From NCBI GenBank assembly GCA_030606845.1, contig JAUWFP010000048.1, positions 1-11,083 on the forward strand: a stretch of DNA of 11,083 nucleotides, written 5' to 3'. Position numbers and translations under genes: made by a program. Position 1 is the stretch's first letter, and every line of letters begins with the position of its first letter. This document shows positions 6,761 to 11,083 of the stretch, piece after piece. A model generated the notes under the pieces. That model had not been told where the DNA came from. It saw only the letters and a list, made by a program, of their open reading frames with translations, and did no database searches. The DNA is from Anaerolineales bacterium (GTDB lineage: Bacteria > Chloroflexota > Anaerolineae > Anaerolineales > E44-bin32).

Positions 6761-7222
6761 ATGCAAACCTACGAATGCCCCATTTGTTCAGAAGAAAAGC
6801 TGGTTGAAAGCGGACCCTCCGCCTACAAATGCCAGCATTGCCGCGCCAGTATTATTGAAGGCAAACTTGTGTGCTCTGCTTGCGGAAACCATAATCCGCT
6901 CGATGCTGTTAAATGTGAAACCTGCCAGGAACCACTCACCATCTTCAGCAGAGTCGTATCCCGACACAGCCAATCAACCCGCTCATGGCGCTTGGACCAA
7001 GCTCGTGACCAGGCCAATACGTTGAAAGCTACCGAGGCGCACGCGTCGGAAGCTCGCATGGAGAATTTCCTCGAAATCGATCGAAAGCGCAAGGCAGCTG
7101 AGCGCGAAGCCGCGCTGCTACAGGAAGAAACCGACCGTCAACTTTTCCGCTACGTCAGAATCGGTTTAGGGATTTTCTTAGCCATCGTCGCCATTGCAAG
7201 CTTAATCATCGCCCTGGTCTGA
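6761..7222 (+). CDS. double zinc-ribbon, coiled-coil, C-terminal membrane-anchor protein
   Basis: This 153-residue protein of unknown function has a clear three-part build. Residues 1-57 carry two CxxC pairs each for two zinc ribbons: C6/C9 with C24/C27, and C38/C41 with C52/C55. Residues about 75-128 are charged and heptad-like (many E, R, A), consistent with a coiled coil. Residues 132-152 (YVRIGLGIFLAIVAIASLIIALV) form one transmembrane helix ending at the C-terminus, so the protein would be tail-anchored with the zinc ribbons in the cytoplasm. The gene starts at an ATG with only a weak RBS. scpA begins 3 nt after its stop, so the two are co-transcribed and probably coupled. A link to chromosome organisation is only guilt by association. 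Confidence 0.8.
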   Translation: MQTYECPICSEEKLVESGPSAYKCQHCRASIIEGKLVCSACGNHNPLDAVKCETCQEPLTIFSRVVSRHSQSTRSWRLDQARDQANTLKATEAHASEARMENFLEIDRKRKAAEREAALLQEETDRQLFRYVRIGLGIFLAIVAIASLIIALV

Positions 7223-7225
7223 TCG

Positions 7226-7993
7226 ATGCTCTCACCTCCCATCTACACAATCCAACTCCCCGTTTACGAAGGCCCGCTTGACCTGCTCCTCAACCTGATC
7301 GAGCACGCAGAGTTAGATATCACCAAAGTCTCACTCGCGGAAGTCACCGACCAATATCTGGTTTACATCCGGCAGATTCAGGATCGTCAATTAGAAGACC
7401 TTGCCTCTTTCTTGGTCATGGCCGCGCGCTTGATCCAAATCAAATCTGAGGTATTGCTTCCGAGACCGCCTTTACGTGAACCTGGTGAGGAGGACCCCGG
7501 GGATGCGCTGGCGCGTTTACTGGTGGCATACAAGAAATACAAGCAGGTTGCGATCCTTCTCTCCGAACGTGAAGGTGCAGGGCTGCGCTCATACATCCGG
7601 CTCGCCCCTCCGCCCGTCATCGATCCGAAGATCGACATGCAGGAATTCCAACTTGATGATCTACATCAGGCGATGCTCGAAGTGCTGAAGAACGTCCACA
7701 AGATGCCAACGCTTGAAGAAAATGTCTCAACGCCGCGTGTGCGCGTGAGAGATAAGATTATGAGCATCATCCATTCTCTCAAAGATGTAAGCCAGCTTTC
7801 TTTCCGTAAATTGATAAAAACCGCGCGCTCGCGTTTAGAGATTGTGGTGTCTTTCCTTGCGGTCCTGGAATTAATCAAGCAGGATCAAATCGAAGTACGC
7901 CAAGAGGAAATGTTTGGCGATATCGAGCTAGTCCGAGGTAACGGTTGGCAGGTGGATCAAATCGAGGAACTCGAGTTCGAGTTTGATGAATAG
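7226..7993 (+). CDS. scpA: segregation and condensation protein A (kleisin)
   Basis: ScpA is the kleisin subunit that bridges the SMC heads in the bacterial SMC-ScpAB condensin. This 255-residue copy has the N-terminal family signature YEGPLDLLLNLIEHAELDI (14-32) and the LEDLASFLVMAARLIQIKSEVLLPR helix (56-80) for the SMC neck. An acidic, less conserved middle follows, then a C-terminal winged helix (about 170-235; LSFRKLIKTARSRLEIVVSFLAVLELIK) for the SMC cap. The last residues are strongly acidic (EELEFEFDE). The start ATG is 3 nt after the upstream TGA with no Shine-Dalgarno sequence, which suggests coupled translation; the next in-frame ATG would remove the conserved N-terminus. scpB, often directly downstream, is absent here. 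The 3' end overlaps the convergent vanZ-like gene by 37 bp. Confidence 0.93.
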   Translation: MLSPPIYTIQLPVYEGPLDLLLNLIEHAELDITKVSLAEVTDQYLVYIRQIQDRQLEDLASFLVMAARLIQIKSEVLLPRPPLREPGEEDPGDALARLLVAYKKYKQVAILLSEREGAGLRSYIRLAPPPVIDPKIDMQEFQLDDLHQAMLEVLKNVHKMPTLEENVSTPRVRVRDKIMSIIHSLKDVSQLSFRKLIKTARSRLEIVVSFLAVLELIKQDQIEVRQEEMFGDIELVRGNGWQVDQIEELEFEFDE

Positions 7994-8361
7994 AAGGCAG
8001 CAATCGTGAGGGCAATCGCAGCGCCAATGGTGTCGATACCCACGTCAATGATGCTCGAATTTCGATCCTGGACAAAGGATTGGTGGAACTCATCGCTTAA
8101 TGCGAATAAGATCGCCATAAACAGCGCCAGTATCCAACGGAACCCCTTCGAAAGGCGCGGTGGGAGTGCAAAGTAGTAGGCCAATCCGAGCAGTGCGTAA
8201 CCACTTGCATGTCCGGCTTTTTTGATCAATAAATCCCATTCGCCAAAAGATGGAACCCGACCAGCCGGGAGCGAGGAGAAGAAAAAGATCGCTCCCATCA
8301 TCAGGATAGCTGGTAACCAGCGCACAATAAGCGGCAGTTCTCGGTTTCTCATGCGCGCCAT
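7957..8361 (-). CDS. VanZ-family membrane protein
   Basis: This 134-residue integral membrane protein has about four transmembrane helices (roughly 11-31, 52-67, 74-90, 106-124). VanZ-family marks are visible: K48-x-x-H51 with GYALLGL (54-60), and the polar cluster SDEFHQSFVQDR (89-100) followed by D106 and D110-TIG. VanZ was named for low-level teicoplanin resistance in enterococci, but most family members have no known role, so resistance should not be assumed. The last 11 residues are almost only Ser/Asn (SSNSNSSSSI) because this stretch is read antisense to the acidic tail of scpA; the overlap is 37 bp. ATG at 8361 is the first start; ATG at 8352 is an alternative. The RBS is weak. Confidence 0.8.
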   Translation of the reverse strand: MARMRNRELPLIVRWLPAILMMGAIFFFSSLPAGRVPSFGEWDLLIKKAGHASGYALLGLAYYFALPPRLSKGFRWILALFMAILFALSDEFHQSFVQDRNSSIIDVGIDTIGAAIALTIAAFYSSNSNSSSSI

Positions 8362-8595
8362 TCTACCACTTCATCAGTAGCCAGCGCAGATGTGGTTTAA
8401 ACCTAAAGACTGCCGTGAAATAAGTAAGCCAGGAAACTCCGATAATCGCTCCCGTCGAGAATACACCTCAAAACCCGAGCAGCAATATTCTCCCTCAAGT
8501 ACTTTATAATTCAGCTGTCTTGCATAAAATAACGATAGTGGTTCGCTTGATGAGCAATAATCCCACGGTTGGGACCACAAGAGAAAGGCCATACG
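8362..8595. other. divergent intergenic region
   Basis: This 234-bp gap separates the vanZ-like gene (minus) from the DUF255 gene (plus), so it must hold both promoters unless one is read through. A perfect TATAAT lies at 8505-8510 on the plus strand without a recognisable -35. A small dyad TCCCA-CGGT-TGGGA lies at 8561-8574, just before the RBS. I see no gene. Confidence 0.4.
8505..8510 (+). promoter_or_regulatory. candidate -10 for the DUF255 gene
   Basis: This is an exact TATAAT in an AT-rich spot. It would start transcription near 8517 and give a leader of about 79 nt. No TG extension and no TTGACA-like hexamer at 16-18 bp are visible, so the call is weak. Confidence 0.25.
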
Positions 8596-8598
8596 ATG
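8581..8598 (+). promoter_or_regulatory. RBS deciding the start of the DUF255 gene
   Basis: GAGAAAGG (8581-8588) sits 7 nt before ATG at 8596. The family's usual N-terminus (MPNRLADETSPYLLQHAENPVDW-like) begins exactly at this ATG. An in-frame TTG at 8569 would add nine residues that contain the RBS itself, so I reject it. Confidence 0.75.
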
Positions 8599-10638
8599 CC
8601 CAATCGACTCGCAGATGAGACTTCCCCCTATCTCCTACAACACGCAGAAAATCCAGTGGATTGGTACCCCTGGGGATCTGAAGCATTTCAGGAGTCTCAG
8701 AAACAAGATAAGCCAATCTTCCTCAGCATAGGATATGCGGCTTGTCACTGGTGCCATGTCATGGCACATGAATCCTTCGAGGACGATAATACTGCCGCGT
8801 TAATGAACGAATACTTCATCAATGTTAAAGTCGACCGGGAAGAACGCCCCGACGTGGACACAATTTATATGGACGCAGTTGTAGCCATGACCGGTCAGGG
8901 CGGATGGCCCATGTCTGTATTCCTTACTCCCGAGGGCAAGCCTTTCTATGGAGGCACTTACTTCCCACCGCAACGCCGTTTTAACCTCCCCTCCTTCGGT
9001 GAGGTACTGGAACACATTCATACGGAGTGGCAAAGCAACCGCGAGAAGCTCGTCTCACTTGGCGAGAACCTTACGGACCGCATCTCAATCAAGCCAGACC
9101 TCCCGGAAAGCGCCGACGAATTGAAACTTGAGATTCTTGATCGCGCCGCAGAGAACTTATTCCGCTCGTTCGATTGGGAGCACGGTGGCTGGGGCGGAGC
9201 TCCCAAATTCCCGCAGTCAAGCGCAATTGAACATCTTCTGAGACGGCATAACCGCTACCAGGATAAACTGGCCCTGGAGATGGCAACACTCACCCTGGAA
9301 CGTATGGCCCGTGGTGGAATCTACGATCAAGTAGGAGGGGGCTTCCATCGCTATTCTGTAGATGCGGTCTGGCTCACCCCCCACTTCGAAAAAATGCTCT
9401 ATGATAATGCGCTGCTTGCCCGGGTATATTTGCACGCCTGGCAGGAGACAAGCAATCCGTTTTTCTGGCATGTCGTTGAGGGGATACTCGATTTCCTGAT
9501 GCGTGAAATGCGTCACTCCAGCGGGGGTTTTTATGCCTCTCTCGACGCGGACTCGGAAGGTGAGGAAGGCAAGTTCTATGTCTGGACGCCCACAGAAATC
9601 CGGAACGCTATTCAAGATCCCGCATTGGCAGAGATGGCATTGGATATCTTCGGCGTGACAGAAAAAGGGAATTTCGAGGGCGTGAATATCCTCAATCTTC
9701 CCGAAAAGCTGGAAACCCTCGTCGAGCGTACCGGTCTACTCGAGCAGCTCTCGAAGATCAACCAGGAACTACTGGAGGCGCGAAGCGACCGGGTGCGACC
9801 GGCGACGGATGATAAGGTCCTGACCTCCTGGAATGGTCTAACCCTGGTCGCGCTTGCTGAAGCGGCACGCGTTTCAGGCCGTGCTGAGATTCTCTCCGCC
9901 GCTCAACAACTTGCCGATTTCCTCCTGACGAGACTTTATGTGGACGGGAAACTCATGCGCAGCTGGCGGGAGGGAAAGGCGCAGCATTCTGCATATTTAG
10001 AGGACCATGCCGCACTTGGAGAGGGGATGCTCGCACTCTACCAGGTAGATTTCAACAATCGCTGGTTCAGAGCTTCGGTTGAGTGCGCGGAAGAAATATT
10101 GGCTCACTTCAGCGATCCATTAGGCGGTTTTTTCGATACGCGTGACGACCATGAGCAGTTGATCTCCAGACCGAAATCTATCCAGGACACACCAATACCG
10201 AGTGGAAATAGCCTGGCTGTTTCACTACTCTTGAAGCTTGCCGCGTTGAATGGCGACGAACATTACGCCGAGGCAGCCAACATCGCGCTTCGAAATGTGG
10301 TGACCACTGCGGAGCGTATTCCCTCCTCCTTCGCAGCCTGGCTGAACGCGCTAGATTTTGCCCTCGGTCCACAGCTTCAACTGGCCCTGGTGGGAGACCC
10401 CGCCGACGATAAGTTCCAGATGCTCATGAAGGTGAGTGACCATCTGTTCTTGCCCGGCATGGTGCGTGCAGGAGGACAGGAACGCTATGAGGGTGGCCCT
10501 ACTCTACTTTCCAACCGTGAACCTCTCGATGGGAACCCGACTGCCTTTCTCTGCCAGGGCTTCACGTGCAAACTCCCAACCACCGACCCGGAACAACTGA
10601 AGCAACTCATTTCCGAGTCCGGCACACCCAGAGGTTAA
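8596..10638 (+). CDS. DUF255 thioredoxin-fold protein (YyaL/SPATA20-like)
   Basis: This 680-residue protein is full length for the widespread YyaL/spermatogenesis-associated protein 20 family. Residues 1-165 form the DUF255 thioredoxin-like domain, with NRLADETSPYLLQHA at the start, the redox motif C50-H-W-C53 (AACHWCHVMAHESF), KVDREERPDVD (78-88) and a cis-Pro loop at GGWPMSVFL (102-110). The rest matches the family's alpha/alpha-toroid (six-hairpin glycosidase-like) region, with GGWGGAPKFP, GGIYDQVGGGFHRYSVD, PHFEKMLYDNALL and DDKVLTSWNGL visible. The C-terminus ends with the family's paired cysteines (CQGFTCKLP). The exact reaction is not established; proposals involve redox or carbohydrate chemistry. 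No signal peptide is seen, so it is probably cytoplasmic. It appears monocistronic, ending at the terminator 10703-10733. Confidence 0.92.
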   Translation: MPNRLADETSPYLLQHAENPVDWYPWGSEAFQESQKQDKPIFLSIGYAACHWCHVMAHESFEDDNTAALMNEYFINVKVDREERPDVDTIYMDAVVAMTGQGGWPMSVFLTPEGKPFYGGTYFPPQRRFNLPSFGEVLEHIHTEWQSNREKLVSLGENLTDRISIKPDLPESADELKLEILDRAAENLFRSFDWEHGGWGGAPKFPQSSAIEHLLRRHNRYQDKLALEMATLTLERMARGGIYDQVGGGFHRYSVDAVWLTPHFEKMLYDNALLARVYLHAWQETSNPFFWHVVEGILDFLMREMRHSSGGFYASLDADSEGEEGKFYVWTPTEIRNAIQDPALAEMALDIFGVTEKGNFEGVNILNLPEKLETLVERTGLLEQLSKINQELLEARSDRVRPATDDKVLTSWNGLTLVALAEAARVSGRAEILSAAQQLADFLLTRLYVDGKLMRSWREGKAQHSAYLEDHAALGEGMLALYQVDFNNRWFRASVECAEEILAHFSDPLGGFFDTRDDHEQLISRPKSIQDTPIPSGNSLAVSLLLKLAALNGDEHYAEAANIALRNVVTTAERIPSSFAAWLNALDFALGPQLQLALVGDPADDKFQMLMKVSDHLFLPGMVRAGGQERYEGGPTLLSNREPLDGNPTAFLCQGFTCKLPTTDPEQLKQLISESGTPRG

Positions 10639-10702
10639 CGCTTTCAATCCCGCTTAGGAACCGGTGCATATGCAGGCGCGCTCATCCATATAAAAATTGT
10701 AG

Positions 10703-10733
10703 GGGCCGACCCGTGTGTCGGCCCGTTCTTTTT
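10703..10733 (+). terminator. intrinsic terminator of the DUF255 gene, built on a repeat
   Basis: GGGCCGAC (10703-10710) pairs perfectly with GTCGGCCC (10717-10724) around the loop CCGTGT, followed by GTTCTTTTT. It lies 65 nt after the stop codon. The hairpin is the same word as the left-edge repeat at 2-23, so a dispersed palindrome appears to serve as terminator. Confidence 0.75.
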
Positions 10734-10750
10734 CCATTTTCAAGATCTGT

Positions 10751-10776
10751 ACAGGCACGGTGATACCGTGCCCTGT
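10751..10776. repeat. palindrome with 3-nt loop
   Basis: GGCACGGT (10754-10761) pairs with ACCGTGCC (10765-10772) around GAT. The outer ACA/TGT continue the stem after a single bulged C at 10773. No poly-T follows. Same size class as 102-120. Confidence 0.6.
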
Positions 10777-10822
10777 CCGTTTAATCATACTAATGACAAG
10801 TAGAGGCAACCACTCACCTTTA

Positions 10823-10834
10823 CCGGCAAGCCGG
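10823..10834. repeat. short GC palindrome
   Basis: CCGG-CAAG-CCGG, extendable to CCGGC-AA-GCCGG on DNA. It is short enough to occur by chance; noted because it lies between two longer palindromes. Confidence 0.3.
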
Positions 10835-10878
10835 CAACATACTATCTGCATAAGCTAGTTCAACGTGAATTGTAATTC

Positions 10879-10900
10879 GGGCGCACACGTGGGTGCGCCC
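10879..10900. repeat. 8-6-8 hairpin
   Basis: GGGCGCAC (10879-10886) pairs perfectly with GTGCGCCC (10893-10900) around ACGTGG. It lines up with the hairpin at 10703-10724 with paired base swaps in the stem (see findings). No U-tract follows, so it is not a typical terminator. Confidence 0.6.
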
Positions 10901-11058
10901 CTGATATGGAATGACCTGTCAAGTTCCCACAAGTATTTAATAGGTTCTTGTTTGCTTCTCGTCGTTCAAAACCTACGGCGGCCGAGCAGGAAAGATGGCG
11001 AAAGTGATGGGCGGACAGGGCATTATCGACGGTTGATCAACCTGATATTCGCGGGTCT

Positions 11059-11079
11059 TGTTCCGGGAAACCCGGAACA
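11059..11079. repeat. 9-bp palindrome with AAA loop
   Basis: TGTTCCGGG (11059-11067) pairs with CCCGGAACA (11071-11079) around AAA. The window ends four bases later, so any following U-tract cannot be judged. It could be a terminator stem or another intergenic palindrome. Confidence 0.5.
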
Positions 11080-11083
11080 CCGC

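Larger units (their letters stand above)
10639..11083. other. noncoding region with palindromes, right edge
   Basis: No supported gene lies in these 445 bp. It contains a terminator (10703-10733), hairpins at 10751-10776, 10823-10834, 10879-10900 and 11059-11079, and from about 10960 a more GC-rich stretch. In that stretch one plus frame (from TTG at 10952) and one minus frame (stop at 10973-10975) stay open to the window edge. Neither frame translates into anything I recognise. Confidence 0.5.

Noticed and set aside
8569..8595. TTG start nine codons upstream for the DUF255 gene
   Set aside because: The extra codons contain the RBS for ATG 8596, and family proteins begin at that ATG.
9217..9615. 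Open frame of 132 residues on the minus strand
   Set aside because: It is antisense to the DUF255 gene and has no recognisable motif.
10654..10851. Open frame of 65 residues on the minus strand
   Set aside because: It spans the terminator and two palindromes, has no RBS, and reads like translated noncoding repeat DNA.

Overview
The window looks like ordinary chromosome from a bacterium of the Chloroflexota, probably Anaerolineae-like. That placement rests on the style of the proteins (a short NSAR/OSBS-type enolase-superfamily enzyme beside a large GNAT protein, a ScpA kleisin without scpB beside it, a DUF255/YyaL protein) and on noncoding DNA full of short GC-rich palindromes. It is a judgement from memory, not a database result. 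I see no phage, plasmid, insertion sequence, CRISPR array, tRNA or rRNA. Nine protein genes are supported.

Layout. 1-623 has no convincing gene but holds at least seven hairpins. 624-3551 is a tight three-gene operon on the minus strand, transcribed right to left: an atypical SDR (NDUFA9/NmrA-like), a GNAT acyltransferase with a long C-terminal domain, and an o-succinylbenzoate synthase/N-acylamino acid racemase (menC-like). The first pair is separated by 4 nt and the second overlaps as TAATG. After a 191-bp divergent region come fabF and fabH on the plus strand (fatty acid elongation and initiation), closed by a bidirectional terminator at 6153-6196. This terminator also serves trxA, which converges from the minus strand. 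Divergent from trxA, an extended -10 promoter drives a small zinc-ribbon/coiled-coil/membrane protein followed 3 nt later by scpA. A VanZ-like membrane protein on the minus strand overlaps the 3' end of scpA by 37 bp. A full-length DUF255/YyaL thioredoxin-fold protein follows on the plus strand and ends at a clear intrinsic terminator. The last 445 bp hold more palindromes and an unexplained GC-rich edge.

Function. fabF/fabH (type II fatty acid synthesis), trxA (thiol redox) and scpA (chromosome condensation) are core housekeeping genes. The minus-strand operon is the most informative cluster: an acyltransferase co-translated with an NSAR/OSBS enzyme could act on N-acyl (for example N-succinyl) amino acids, in menaquinone synthesis, or in both. 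The sequence alone does not decide this.

The main points for a second look are: palindromes whose stem length and loop length fall into two size classes, with one pair showing compensatory base-pair swaps; an Arg-rich C-terminal extension of about 45 residues on FabH; the SDR-GNAT-menC operon; an inverted repeat lying over the trxA -10 box; and the ScpA/VanZ overlap. I found no clearly new defence or mobile system.
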